NCBI GenBank assembly: GCA_964601735.1
Contig: CAZROO010000010.1
Location: forward strand, 1 to 42,134
Direction: 5' to 3'
Origin: DATAJX01 sp964601735
GTDB lineage: Bacteria; Pseudomonadota; Alphaproteobacteria; UBA2136; UBA6156
DNA length: 42,134 nt
Shown here: in pieces, positions 28,706 to 37,633 of the stretch
How positions within the stretch are numbered: position 1 is the first letter of the stretch
Layout: every line of letters starts with the position of its first letter
Notes under the pieces: model-generated
Seen by the model: the letters and a program-made list of their open reading frames with translations, nothing else
Told to the model about the DNA's origin: nothing
Databases searched by the model: none
Made by a program: the position numbers and the translations under genes

Positions 28706-29584
28706 ATGCACGGAATGTCCGATGTCGGAGCTTTAAGCGCCGCGGTGCTGTGCGTGCTGGCCTATACGGCCATGAACGTGCTTTTCAAAAGGCATACCCA
28801 CAACGGTGGCGGCGCGGTGAGCCTGACCGCCTGGCTGGGGCTGCTGGCGCCGTTGTGGCTGCTGGTGCTGGCGCTGGGCACGCCGACGCACCTGTTGGTC
28901 ATTCCACATGAAAGCGCCTACTGGCTTTGGAGCGCAGTGTGGGCTGTTTTGCTGCCGGGCACCACGCTGCTGATGGTGCATCTGCTCAAGACCCTGTCGC
29001 TTTCGGAACTCACCGCCGCGCGCAAGGCGCTGGTGACGCTGCTGGCCGTTGGCGTGGATTTTTTTGTGCTGGCCACACCGCTGCGCTGGACGACGCTACT
29101 GGCTATTGGGGTCATCACGGTTGCGGCGTTGAGCCTGCCCGCGCCGCCGGTGCGGAAACTTGTGCAGCGGCTACCGTTACGGGAGCGTGCAGCATGGTTG
29201 GGACTGCTGGCGTTGCTGTTCACATTGCAGCTTACCGCTTATAAAAAGGCGCTGCTCTATCAGCCGGATTTGGCCAGCCACATTGTGATTGTGAAGGCGC
29301 TGGCGGCCCTCGCCTGTTTGCCGCTATTCGCGTTTGAACGTACCGGTAAAGCTCCCCCGCTGAGATTGGCGCTAGGGGTCATCGGCTGTTATTTTCTGGG
29401 AAGTGTCAGCGAAGGATATGCGCTGCAAGGGTTGCCGCTTTCGGTTTTGGTGGCGGTGACGACGGCCACGGCGGCCTTGATGGCCGCGCACGACCTGTGG
29501 AAAAAGGACTTGCCCCGCAGCCCGAGAACGTATGGGCTGCTGGGGCTTATTCTGGCGGGGTTTTTGTGTCTCGCGCTTTTTTAA
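28706..29584 (+). CDS. DMT/EamA-type transporter-like membrane protein
   Basis: A 292-aa protein with about ten hydrophobic segments in two halves (for example GALSAAVLCVLAYTAMNVLF and LGLLALLFTLQLTAYKKALL), the layout of drug/metabolite (EamA) exporters. The internal-duplication feature ELTAARKALVTLL resembles EamA proteins. Start is uncertain: ATG 28706, ATG 28715, or TTG 28679. It stands alone behind a palindromic operator. Substrate unknown. Confidence 0.75.
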   Translation: MHGMSDVGALSAAVLCVLAYTAMNVLFKRHTHNGGGAVSLTAWLGLLAPLWLLVLALGTPTHLLVIPHESAYWLWSAVWAVLLPGTTLLMVHLLKTLSLSELTAARKALVTLLAVGVDFFVLATPLRWTTLLAIGVITVAALSLPAPPVRKLVQRLPLRERAAWLGLLALLFTLQLTAYKKALLYQPDLASHIVIVKALAALACLPLFAFERTGKAPPLRLALGVIGCYFLGSVSEGYALQGLPLSVLVAVTTATAALMAAHDLWKKDLPRSPRTYGLLGLILAGFLCLALF

Positions 29585-29700
29585 AAGACCACTCGGTTTG
29601 AACGTCCACGCTTTTTAATAAAACACGAAACGCTTGAACCCGTAGCCCCGTCATTCGGCCTGCAAAGGGGCAGGCCAAACGCGGGGCCGACGGAGAGTTT

Positions 29701-30315
29701 TTACTCCAGCGGCAAACCTTCGGCTTCCAGCGCGGCGCGCACGGCGGGGCGCTGCATCATGCGCTTGAAGTGGTCGTTCAGGTTGGGGCCGAACTCGAAC
29801 CTGAAGGCGCGGGCCCAACGGCAGACGGTGAACAGGTAGCCGTCGGCCACGCTGAAACCGCCGAGCAGCCACTCGTCGCGGGCGGCGCGGCCCTCGAGCA
29901 CGTTATTGATGAAGGCAAACTTCTTTTCGAGCTGTTCACGGAAGATCTTTTGCGCTTCTTCCGGCATGGCCCTGTTGAACAGCGGGCTGAAGCCCTTGTG
30001 CAGTTCGGTGGTGATGTAGTTGAGCATTTCCATGAGGCGGTAGCGCTCGAGCGTACCCGCCTTGGGCGCGAGGTTGGCGGCGGGCGCCTGGTCGGCGATG
30101 TACTGCACGATGGCCGGGCCTTCGGTAAGCGCTTCGCCGCCATCCATCACCAGTGTGGGCACGCTGCCCTTGGGGTTGACCTGCCAGTAGTCGGCGCCGT
30201 TCTCGGTGCGCTTGGCCTTGAGGTCGACCTTTTCCAGCTTGAACTCGAGGCCGCTTTCACGCAGGGCAATGTGCGGGCTGAGCGAGCAGGCGCCCGGTGA
30301 CCAGTACAGTTTCAT
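29701..30315 (-). CDS. Glutathione S-transferase (beta-class-like)
   Basis: A 204-aa GST starting MKLYWSPGACSLSPHIALRE. The N-terminal thioredoxin fold carries Cys10 (the beta-class catalytic Cys) with Ser/His near it, and the cis-Pro region GSVPTLV with the glutathione-binding TEGPAIVQYIAD. The C-terminal helical domain has WLLGGFSVADGYLFTVCRWA. It conjugates or reduces electrophiles. Start ATG 30315 is six bases after AAAGGAGA; the ATG at 30321 is too close to it. It is divergent from an ArsR-type gene with a shared palindrome. Confidence 0.95.
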   Translation of the reverse strand: MKLYWSPGACSLSPHIALRESGLEFKLEKVDLKAKRTENGADYWQVNPKGSVPTLVMDGGEALTEGPAIVQYIADQAPAANLAPKAGTLERYRLMEMLNYITTELHKGFSPLFNRAMPEEAQKIFREQLEKKFAFINNVLEGRAARDEWLLGGFSVADGYLFTVCRWARAFRFEFGPNLNDHFKRMMQRPAVRAALEAEGLPLE

Positions 30316-30394
30316 GTGCATTCTCCTTTGGTTGGCAGGTTAACGGATGGCGGCAACGCCGTCCCCTGCCCGCTGGTATATCCCATTGCGCCCT

Positions 30395-30417
30395 ATATTT
30401 CAATAATAGTGAAATAT
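30395..30417. promoter_or_regulatory. Palindrome between GST and ArsR genes
   Basis: ATATTTCA-N7-TGAAATAT, perfect 8-bp arms, in an AT-rich gap between divergent genes. It is a likely operator of the ArsR-type regulator controlling itself and the GST gene. Confidence 0.65.
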
Positions 30418-30454
30418 TGAAAAATGGAGAGAATTGTCTTATATTGCCCGTGAT

Positions 30455-30763
30455 ATGCGCAGCCTGAAGCACCCGAGCGTGAAGGAAATGACCCTGGACG
30501 GGGTGCTGTACGCATTGAGCGACCCGGCGCGGCTCGCGTTTGTGCGCAGCCTGCACGCCGGCTGCAGCAAAATGTGCGGCGAAATGAGCCAGAAGGCCAA
30601 GGCGATGGCGCCCAGCACCATCAACCATCACCTGCGCATTTTGCGCGAAAGCGGGCTGGTTTTCAGCGAGCGCGACGGCGTGAAGGTGAACAACCGCCTG
30701 CGCAGCGACGAGATTGAAAAACGCTTTCCGGGTTTGCTGGATGCTGTGCTAAGACAGCATTGA
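30455..30763 (+). CDS. ArsR-family winged-helix regulator
   Basis: A 102-aa ArsR-type repressor: LYALSDPARLAFVRSL, the recognition region KAMAPSTINHHLRILRESGL, and the wing VFSERDGVKVNNRLRSDEI. It has two Cys (CSKMC) near residues 38-41 that could sense metals or thiols, though a defined metal motif is not clear. Start: ATG 30455, or TTG 30434 with a better ribosome-binding site. Its stop codon overlaps the next gene's ATG (TGATG), so it is translationally coupled to the YqaA-type gene. Confidence 0.85.
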   Translation: MRSLKHPSVKEMTLDGVLYALSDPARLAFVRSLHAGCSKMCGEMSQKAKAMAPSTINHHLRILRESGLVFSERDGVKVNNRLRSDEIEKRFPGLLDAVLRQH

Positions 30764-31350
30764 TGCCCATCCGCAAACTTTACCGCAAGATTTCCGCCCT
30801 TGCCCACAACCCCTACTCTACGTGGTGGCTGTTTGGCGTCAGCTTTGTCGAAAGCTCGTTTTTCCCGATTCCGCCGGACACCATGCTGGCGCCGATGGTG
30901 CTCACCCACCCCAAAAAGGCCTGGACATTTGCCGCCGTGTGCACCGCCGGCAGTGTGGCAGGCGGGCTTGTAGGCTATGCTATCGGTGCGTGGCTTTACA
31001 GCAGCGTGGGGCATTGGCTCATCAACTTTTACGGCATGAGCCAGCAGCTGGATGCCTTCCGCGAAATGTACCGTCACTACGGTGCGGCAATTATCCTGCT
31101 CAAGGGCTTCACACCCATTCCCTACAAGCTGGTCACCATCGCCAGCGGCCTGGCGGGCTACCCGGTTCTGCCATTCATCATCCTCTCCGCCATCACGCGC
31201 GGCGGGCGGTTTTCGCTGGTCACCTTTTTGCTGGTGCGTTACGGCGACAATATCCGCGAGCAGATGGAAAAGCACATGGAGCGTATGGTCATCGCCTTTT
31301 TCGGCGTGATTGTGCTGGGCTTTGCGCTGGCGCACTTCCTTTTAAAATAA
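30763..31350 (+). CDS. YqaA/DedA-like VTT-domain membrane protein
   Basis: A 195-aa inner-membrane protein of the YqaA branch of the DedA/VTT superfamily. It shows the SFVESSFFPIPPDTMLAPMV motif, the glycine-rich GSVAGGLVGYAIGAWL and the KGFTPIPYKLVTIASGLAGY motif. The family is linked to lipid scrambling or envelope homeostasis. ATG 30763 overlaps the ArsR gene's stop, so they form an operon. Confidence 0.9.
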   Translation: MPIRKLYRKISALAHNPYSTWWLFGVSFVESSFFPIPPDTMLAPMVLTHPKKAWTFAAVCTAGSVAGGLVGYAIGAWLYSSVGHWLINFYGMSQQLDAFREMYRHYGAAIILLKGFTPIPYKLVTIASGLAGYPVLPFIILSAITRGGRFSLVTFLLVRYGDNIREQMEKHMERMVIAFFGVIVLGFALAHFLLK

Positions 31351-31404
31351 CGCGTCTGGGCGCGATGCTTCGATGGTTCCCAACGAATTTTAGGGTGTCA
31401 GTTT

Positions 31405-31425
31405 TTTACAACTATAGGTTGTAAA
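31405..31425. promoter_or_regulatory. Palindromic operator, copy 2 (response-regulator gene)
   Basis: TTTACAAC-N5-GTTGTAAA, perfect 8-bp arms, 39 bp before the start at 31464. It is the best copy of the shared palindrome. Confidence 0.7.
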
Positions 31426-31463
31426 CACCTTCATAATGCGTATGGCAATGATTGGAGGTAAAG

Positions 31464-32222
31464 ATGACTCACACCACTCACTTTGACCGCCCCCCGATTG
31501 GCCCCGTACCGCCCCAGCCCTTGAAGCATCACCGGCCTGAAGGCCAGGTTGCAGCCATAAACGCCGAGGATGCGCTGGCGGCGATGCTGGAAAGAATCCA
31601 CCCCGCTGGCCCCGGCTGGCGCGCCGTGCTGCTGGCCATTCCCGGTCACGTTTCGGAAACCTGGCGGCGGCGCCCGGTTGAAAGCCTGGTACATTCGCTG
31701 CTGCGCCGGACGCTTTCGGTGGAAGGTATCGCCCACGTTTACCTGCTGGCCGACAATTCTATTGCCGTGCTGACGCACGACATCGACGCCCTGCTGTTGC
31801 CGGGACTGGAGCAGGCGTTCATCAAGACTTTCCAGCGCACGCCCGGCGACACCCTGGTTAACCGTTACGACCTGAGCACGCAGCTGGAAGAGGTGCTGAG
31901 CATGGTTAACGCCAAACGCGAAAAACAGCGCCAAGCCAAGACCGAAGCCGAGCGCCATGCCGTGCTGACCCGCCTGCAGGCGTTGCAATTCCATATTCCC
32001 GCCGACGGACTGGCCCTGCGCCCCTACCGTGAACACAAGATTGTTCTGCTGGTGGAAGACGACCCCTTTACCGCGGCGCTGTTGACAGGCCTGACCAACC
32101 ACGCGTGCGCCATAATTGTGGCGAGAACAGCGGCCGATGCGGTGAAGCAATACCGTATCCATGTGCCGGACCTTGTGTTCCTTGACATTGGCCTGCCGGA
32201 CGTGAACGGCCTGACGCTGTAA
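31464..32222 (+). pseudogene. Response-regulator-like protein truncated in its receiver domain
   Basis: A 252-aa frame starting ATG 31464 after GGAGGT. Residues 1-190 form an unrecognised N-terminal region. From about 191 a receiver domain begins: LLVEDDPF with acidic residues 198-200 and phosphoacceptor Asp241 (LVFLDIGLPDVNG). A stop codon follows 11 residues later, so strands 4-5 and helices 4-5, with the conserved Thr/Ser and Lys, are missing. AT-rich island sequence begins immediately after the stop. It is probably a gene cut by integration or deletion. A protein that uses the N-terminal part alone remains possible. Confidence 0.7.
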
Positions 32223-32365
32223 TCAAACTGTAGGAGCCAAGATAATCATGGAAGAGAATGGCTATAAATAAAAAACACACACCTATCCTTATAAAGAGGC
32301 GAAAGCTGGGTAAGCATTTCTAACTAGGGTGGTAATTACACTATTTTAGCTCTTAAGGAGCTACC
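32223..32365 (+). other. AT-rich junction and promoter region at the left of the island
   Basis: Composition changes abruptly to AT-rich just after the truncated receiver. No gene is seen. It holds the upstream region of the 758-aa protein, with AAGGAG as its ribosome-binding site. No repeat of the tRNA-Trp 3' end was found here that would mark the far attachment site. Confidence 0.5.
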
Positions 32366-34642
32366 ATGAGATACTCTTCCAAGGTCATTATTATTGGGTT
32401 ATTAGCCAGCCTGGTTTCTTGGAATGCTAAAGCAGAGGTAAGTAGTGCTTCTGTAATTTCTGAAACGATTACGGCTAAAGTGGACGACCCTCGATTAATC
32501 TCCAAAATTGAATTGCCCCTGAACGTAAACTGCAATTCAGATATCTCAAATGATGGTCACTTACTTTACACGATATGCGGCAGCAAACCTAAACATGACC
32601 CTTTAACCCCCTCTGGCCAAGCCAAACTTTATATATACGATATTTCTGATTTGCATAATCCGCATAAGGTTTCGGAATCGGATGTGGGTGAGGTAATGGG
32701 CTATAACCTTATTGTACGTAATGGGATGGCTTTTTATCGTATTATTGGCGGAAAAGGCGTGGCTATTGTTGATATTCGAGATGTGCTGCATCCGAAAGCA
32801 GCTGCGCATATTGATGCCACCTCACAAGACTTCAGCGTTACGGATGATGGAAAACTAGCTATTGTCCGCCCCTCATCAGAGAAATACACTTTCATAGACG
32901 TTTCAAATCCTAATTCTCCAAAAGAGGTTACTCTAGAGAAAGATAGAGCCAATCAACTTGTTAAAGGGCCTATGAAATGGAAAGCCTATGATTGGGGTCA
33001 AATTCCGGGTATCTCAGGAACTGTCACTATTAAGGATATTCGTGATGGCAAGGGGCTGTTTACAGACGAAACTAACCCGTTCCTATTACATCTGTACGAC
33101 CTTGCTACACCCGAGCAGCCAAAACTGCTGGCAACGTTTCCGGAGATTGGAAGTTCATCGGAAGTTCACATTATTCCTGGTACTCAGGCGGTTATCTCTG
33201 GAGGTGGTGGAGGTAAGGGAATTTATGTTTTAAGTCTGAGCAAAGCGGCTAACCCGACTTTTGATGCTAGCCGTTTGCTGCAAGATTACGCTCAGCTAGA
33301 ACAACGATACCCTGTATGTTTGGAGAGCGATTATATCAAACATCCAGATTGCATAGATGTCCGGTTTAAAGGAATTACTCATCTCGTCGATGATGGCATT
33401 GACCAACTGATTGATAGACTTCCCGATGGAATTACTCCTGAGCAGCGAATTTCAATGCTTAGTAACTATGGGTATTGGTTGTATCGGGCCTCTCATAACT
33501 TACCCAAATCAACCTCCGTTCTTCAAAAGGTAATTGAGCTTTCTCCTGAGCAGGCAAGTGCTTGGTTAAATTTGGGCGACGTTAATCAAGCTCATGTGCC
33601 TCAAGCTCTCACAGAAAGTGAAAAAGTAAGTTTGTGGACAGAGGCAACGAAAGACTACGCTCGTTACAAAGAACTATCGGGGAATGAAGCTCCGGACGCG
33701 TCTAAGTTGGAATCATTTAACCTTCCCGAAGTTTTAAGTTCCTCGAAGGATGTATGTGACTATGTGGCGAAGGCCTATAATCAAAAAAGGCAAGTAGAGA
33801 TAAGTTCTCCCAAGGGTACTGCCACCGCTAATGGGAAAACAGTTAACTTTGTGGTTGCTTGGGCTGGCGGGTCATGCGCTTCCGATGAAGTTAAAGCAGA
33901 GGAATGTTCAAGTATAACCTGCTTTAAGAATGAGGAGCTCTTAAGCGGGTTCCAATTTGCAACTTCCGGCTATGGAGAGGAAGGAATTCTTATTGTTCCA
34001 TTCCATGGCAAATACTACACGGTCTCTGTAGGGCCAGGAGAAGTTATAGACCCTGCTTCGGGGCCCGTTTGTAAGTTTGACCTCCGCTACACTCCCACCC
34101 TTGTAGATAATAAATCTCCAGCCCTGTGTGAGAAGTTCTCTAATGGTAAGCTTGAGCATAACATTGCGTGGACACCGGTGAAGGAGGGGGAAATTGAGAA
34201 TGGAGGGGGTATAAATTTAGCAAATGCAACGCCATTCTTTGACCGTGTCGCTAAGAGCAGCTTCGACGGAAAAACCGAGATGCAGATTGGGCATTTTAAT
34301 ATGTCCAGCACAGGTGGATGTGGATGTGAACATGATGGTTTAGTTCAAGTTGAAAATGAAAAGGTAACAGATACTAATTCGGAACCTAACAAGTCTTTAC
34401 TCGATTACCAGCACAAATGGTGGCGTTGCGGAGGTGCTGATGCTGACTTAGTAAAAGAAGACGGGATGACCTATGTAGATGCTTGGGGAAGCAAGCGGGG
34501 TGGTATTGGCTCCGCCTCTCATGTGCTCTTACAGAATAACAATGGCTCATTTGAGCCGGTGTGTAGAATTGACCAAGTGATGACAGTTGTACCTGTACCA
34601 GTCTCTGATATTTCATCTTCAGACCCAAATGCAGTACCCTAA
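32366..34642 (+). CDS. Large exported protein with LVIVD-type beta-propeller repeats
   Basis: A 758-aa protein starting MRYSSKVIIIGLLASLVSWN, a signal peptide cut near AKA-EV. Residues about 45-310 repeat the pattern strand-(V/I)-x-(I/V)-x-D-(I/L)-x-x-(P/L)-x-x-P, for example LYIYDISDLHNPHKV, VAIVDIRDVLHPKAA, TFIDVSNPNSPKEV and LHLYDLATPEQPKLL, as in LVIVD-repeat propellers. A helical TPR-like stretch follows (KSTSVLQKVIELSPEQASAW). The C-terminal about 280 residues contain paired cysteines and a GGCGCEHDGLV motif I cannot assign. It likely acts in the periplasm or outside. AT-richer than neighbouring genes, it lies in an island next to an integrase remnant. Function unknown. Confidence 0.8.
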   Translation: MRYSSKVIIIGLLASLVSWNAKAEVSSASVISETITAKVDDPRLISKIELPLNVNCNSDISNDGHLLYTICGSKPKHDPLTPSGQAKLYIYDISDLHNPHKVSESDVGEVMGYNLIVRNGMAFYRIIGGKGVAIVDIRDVLHPKAAAHIDATSQDFSVTDDGKLAIVRPSSEKYTFIDVSNPNSPKEVTLEKDRANQLVKGPMKWKAYDWGQIPGISGTVTIKDIRDGKGLFTDETNPFLLHLYDLATPEQPKLLATFPEIGSSSEVHIIPGTQAVISGGGGGKGIYVLSLSKAANPTFDASRLLQDYAQLEQRYPVCLESDYIKHPDCIDVRFKGITHLVDDGIDQLIDRLPDGITPEQRISMLSNYGYWLYRASHNLPKSTSVLQKVIELSPEQASAWLNLGDVNQAHVPQALTESEKVSLWTEATKDYARYKELSGNEAPDASKLESFNLPEVLSSSKDVCDYVAKAYNQKRQVEISSPKGTATANGKTVNFVVAWAGGSCASDEVKAEECSSITCFKNEELLSGFQFATSGYGEEGILIVPFHGKYYTVSVGPGEVIDPASGPVCKFDLRYTPTLVDNKSPALCEKFSNGKLEHNIAWTPVKEGEIENGGGINLANATPFFDRVAKSSFDGKTEMQIGHFNMSSTGGCGCEHDGLVQVENEKVTDTNSEPNKSLLDYQHKWWRCGGADADLVKEDGMTYVDAWGSKRGGIGSASHVLLQNNNGSFEPVCRIDQVMTVVPVPVSDISSSDPNAVP

Positions 34643-34734
34643 AATCTGAAATTTTGAAAATTTGTCAGAGGGGGTATAACAGAAAATGGCTCAAGGCTGT
34701 TTTTTCCCCCTACCCCCATCTCGACCTTACACCC

Positions 34735-35211
34735 CTATAGAAAAGCTTGTCGCTTCAACAACTTCTTGAAGCTCAGCCGTATCTCAAGCAAACGGTCATC
34801 AGCTTTTAGAAGTGAGCCAAACTCATTAGCTTTGGCCAATGTAGCCGCATCAAAGCTTAAGCCTCGTTTAGCCCAAGGCACTTCCTTATTGAGTCGTTTG
34901 AATTGTTCTTCCCACATCATCTCTATTTGAGTGGGGTCTGTTAAAACCTTCGTTTTCATTACCAAGTCCTCAGCAAGAGCCAAGTACGGAGCACGTCTTA
35001 GACGGGCTTCGGACAGCTCTTTAGTTCGTAAGGAATAAACAAATTCCCTCGAACAATTACTAAGGCGGCAAGGTAACGTTTTCAGCACGCCGGTTTCCGA
35101 TGAATTACCTCTGATAGGTAAAGCGCATCGCACATTCACAGCCACATTCGGCTTTGTGAAGCGAAAGTACCATACACCATTTCTGGCTAGCAGGTAAGAG
35201 TTGGATTTCAT
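34735..35211 (-). pseudogene. Tyrosine-type integrase remnant, N-terminal part only
   Basis: A 158-aa frame starting MKSNSYLLARNGVWYFRFTK, which matches the N-terminal region of site-specific integrases (domain before the core-binding domain), with EFVYSLRTKELSEARLRRAP typical of the SLxTkd-x-x-EAR pattern. It ends with a stop after about 158 residues and lacks the Arg-His-x-x-Arg-Tyr catalytic domain. It starts about 80 bp from the 3' end of tRNA-Trp, the usual position of an integrase relative to its attachment site. It is dead or partial and marks the 32.2-35.3 kb island. Confidence 0.8.
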
Positions 35212-35290
35212 GGTTTCGTTACATTCCTTCGTTACACTTGAAGGACAAACGAGTGCCAAAGACCTAGATAATGGCTGGCAGCTTAGAAAC

Positions 35291-35366
35291 TGGCAGGGGA
35301 GACAGGACTCGAACCTGCAACCAATGGTTTTGGAGACCACTACTCTACCAATTGAGCCACTCCCCT
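35291..35366 (-). tRNA. tRNA-Trp (CCA anticodon)
   Basis: A full cloverleaf on the minus strand: acceptor AGGGGAG with CTCCCCT, anticodon loop with CCA (CTCCAAA), T-loop GGTTCGAGTCC, and encoded 3' CCA. The integrase remnant lies downstream of its 3' end, so this gene is probably the integration target. Confidence 0.97.
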
Positions 35367-35453
35367 ACCGGCGGGGGTTATGGCATTTTGGCGCGGCGCA
35401 ATCAAGGGTTTCGTGCGCTTGCCTTTGGCCGCTTGGCGACCTATATCAGTCCT

Positions 35454-36797
35454 ATGAAAAACACTCCCTCCCCGCGTAAACTGACGATGATTGGCACCGG
35501 TTATGTAGGCCTGGTAAGCGGCGCCTGCTTTGCCGAACTGGGCTTTGACGTGACCTGCGTGGACATTGACGAAGGCAAGATCGCCAATCTGCGGGACAAA
35601 TTCATCATCCCGATTTACGAGCCGGGGCTGGAAGAGCTGGTGCGCCGCAACGCCCAGGCGGGCCGTTTGCACTTCACCACCCAGCTTAGTGAAGCCGTGC
35701 CGGGGGCCGACGCGGTGTTCATTGCCGTGGGCACGCCGCAGGACGAGGACGGCAGTGCCGATCTGAGCTATGTGGAGCAGGCCGCGCGTGACATCGCGCC
35801 CCACCTGACCGACTACACCGCGATTGTGAACAAAAGTACCGTACCGGTAGGCACCGGCGGCAAGGTGGATGCCATCATCAAACAGGCCAACCCGAAGGCC
35901 GAGTTCGACGTGGTCAGCAACCCCGAGTTTTTGCGCGAGGGCGAAGCGGTGGGTGACTTTTTGAAGCCCGACCGCGTCATCGTCGGGTTTGAGACCGAAC
36001 GCGCGGGCGTGTTTTTGAAGGCGCTGTACAAGCCCCTCACCGACCAGGGCGTGCCGCTGCTGTGCACCAACCGGGCGAGCAGCGAGCTTATCAAGTACGC
36101 CAGCAATGCCTTTCTCGCCACCAAGATTACCTTTGTGAACGAGCTGATTGCGCTGTGCGATACCGTCGGCGCCGACATTCTGAGCGTGAGCAAGGGCATG
36201 GGGCTGGATGCGCGCATCGCGCCGCGCTTTTTGCAGCCGGGGCCGGGGTATGGCGGCAGTTGCTTCCCCAAGGACACCAACGCGCTAGCTAAAACCGCCC
36301 GCGACCACGGCGTGCACCTGACGCTGGTGGAGCAGACGATCGAGGCCAATGAGGCCATCAAGGAAAGCATGGTCGGGATTATCGAAAAGGCGCTTGGCGG
36401 CAGCGTAAAGGACAAGACGATTGCCGTGCTGGGGCTGGCCTTCAAAGCCAACACCGACGACATGCGCGATGCCAGCAGCCTGGTGATTCTGCCCGAGCTG
36501 GCCAAGCGGGGTGCCAAGGTGCTTGCCTACGACCCGCAGGCGATGCACCAAGCCAAGCGGTTAATGGTGGCTACCGATAAACTGGCTTACGCCGAAGGCC
36601 CGTGGGAGGCGCTGGAAGGCGCCGACGCCGCAGTGGTGCTGACCGAGTGGGCGGATTTCCGCGCACTTGACCTTGCCCGCATGGCGAAAACCCTTTCGCA
36701 GCCGGTGCTCGTTGACCTGCGCAACCTGTACGACCCCGCCGCCGCCAAGGGCGCCGGGTTGCAGTATCACCCGCTGGGCCGCCCGGTTCTCATTTAA
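35454..36797 (+). CDS. ugd: UDP-glucose 6-dehydrogenase
   Basis: A 447-aa nucleotide-sugar dehydrogenase that oxidises UDP-glucose to UDP-glucuronate with NAD+. The Rossmann motif GTGYVGLVSG begins at residue 14. Catalytic Cys270 is in PGPGYGGSCFPKD. Substrate-binding NPEFLREG and the C-terminal VLGLAFKANTDDMRDA are present. UDP-glucuronate feeds capsule, exopolysaccharide or lipid A modification. Start ATG 35454 lacks a good ribosome-binding site; ATG 35487 is too late to include the first strand. Confidence 0.97.
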   Translation: MKNTPSPRKLTMIGTGYVGLVSGACFAELGFDVTCVDIDEGKIANLRDKFIIPIYEPGLEELVRRNAQAGRLHFTTQLSEAVPGADAVFIAVGTPQDEDGSADLSYVEQAARDIAPHLTDYTAIVNKSTVPVGTGGKVDAIIKQANPKAEFDVVSNPEFLREGEAVGDFLKPDRVIVGFETERAGVFLKALYKPLTDQGVPLLCTNRASSELIKYASNAFLATKITFVNELIALCDTVGADILSVSKGMGLDARIAPRFLQPGPGYGGSCFPKDTNALAKTARDHGVHLTLVEQTIEANEAIKESMVGIIEKALGGSVKDKTIAVLGLAFKANTDDMRDASSLVILPELAKRGAKVLAYDPQAMHQAKRLMVATDKLAYAEGPWEALEGADAAVVLTEWADFRALDLARMAKTLSQPVLVDLRNLYDPAAAKGAGLQYHPLGRPVLI

Positions 36798-36854
36798 TTA
36801 TTGGCGTAAATTTGCCACTCTCCACCCTTTTTGGGTGATGTTTTGGCACGCCCA

Positions 36855-36875
36855 TTTACAACTATTAGTTGTAAT
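36855..36875. promoter_or_regulatory. Palindromic operator, copy 3 (GntR gene)
   Basis: TTTACAAC-N5-GTTGTAAT, 7 of 8 arm positions paired, upstream of the GntR-type gene. It shares arm sequence and five-base spacer with copies 1 and 2. A further half-site (AGTTGTA) follows near 36898. Confidence 0.65.
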
Positions 36876-36929
36876 AATATGTTTTACAAATATCAAAAGT
36901 TGTATAACAAACACAAGAAAGCAAGCGCC

Positions 36930-37613
36930 ATGACCTTTACCGCCCCTGCCCCGTTTTTCCCCCGACTGCGCCGCAGCCAACAGATTGCCGAAGACCTGAA
37001 AACCATGATCGGCAGTGGTGAACTCCCCGCCGGACGACGCATTCCCACCGAGGCCGAAATGTGCCGCCGCTACGGTGTTTCCCGCACCACCGTGCGTGAG
37101 GCGCTACAAAGCCTGCGCAGCACCGGCATTCTGGATGTGACGCCCGGCCGGGGGAGTTACATCCGCCGCCCCGACCCTGCACCGATGCTGCACGAGCTGG
37201 CGCTGGTGCTTAATGCCAGCGGCGTCAGCGGCACCGACGCCCGCACCGCGCATCACAATTTATTGCGCGGGCTGCTGGCCGGCCTGGCCACCAGCAACGT
37301 GGCAGGACGGCAGGAGCTTTACCGGCACGTGGTGAACCGCCAGGCCAGCGCCGCCGACAACGCCACCAACGAGGCCCATTGGCATCTGCTGCTGGCCAAG
37401 CTGGCAGGACAACCGTTGGTGGGACATTTTTTGAACCTGCTGATGGACATGACGCATGCCCAGCGGACAAAGTGCTTTGAAGCACTGGCGAACGTGGAAG
37501 CGCTGGCCCAGGCGCAAATGCGCTTTACCACCACATTATGCGAAGGCGACCTCGCCGGTGCCGAAAGGTTACTGCCGACGCTGTTTACGGTGCCCCTGCC
37601 CCGCGCTGCGTAG
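36930..37613 (+). CDS. GntR/FadR-type transcription regulator
   Basis: A 227-aa regulator. The N-terminal winged helix is typical: QIAEDLKTMIGSGELPAGRR, PTEAEMCRRYGVSRTTVREA and LDVTPGRGSYI. The C-terminal about 150 residues are all-helical, as in FCD effector domains, but the metal-binding Asp/His pattern is not obvious. Start ATG 36930 is chosen from the alignment of the helix-turn-helix; ATG 36879 is an alternative. A palindrome lies upstream, suggesting autoregulation. It is a candidate regulator of the three-site regulon in this window. Confidence 0.9.
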   Translation: MTFTAPAPFFPRLRRSQQIAEDLKTMIGSGELPAGRRIPTEAEMCRRYGVSRTTVREALQSLRSTGILDVTPGRGSYIRRPDPAPMLHELALVLNASGVSGTDARTAHHNLLRGLLAGLATSNVAGRQELYRHVVNRQASAADNATNEAHWHLLLAKLAGQPLVGHFLNLLMDMTHAQRTKCFEALANVEALAQAQMRFTTTLCEGDLAGAERLLPTLFTVPLPRAA

Positions 37614-37633
37614 GATGACAGGGTTACAGGACA

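Noticed and set aside
35211..35340. Longer N-terminus for the tRNA-Trp integrase
   Set aside because: The extra codons are the tRNA-Trp sequence read in frame; ATG 35211 begins integrase-like sequence.
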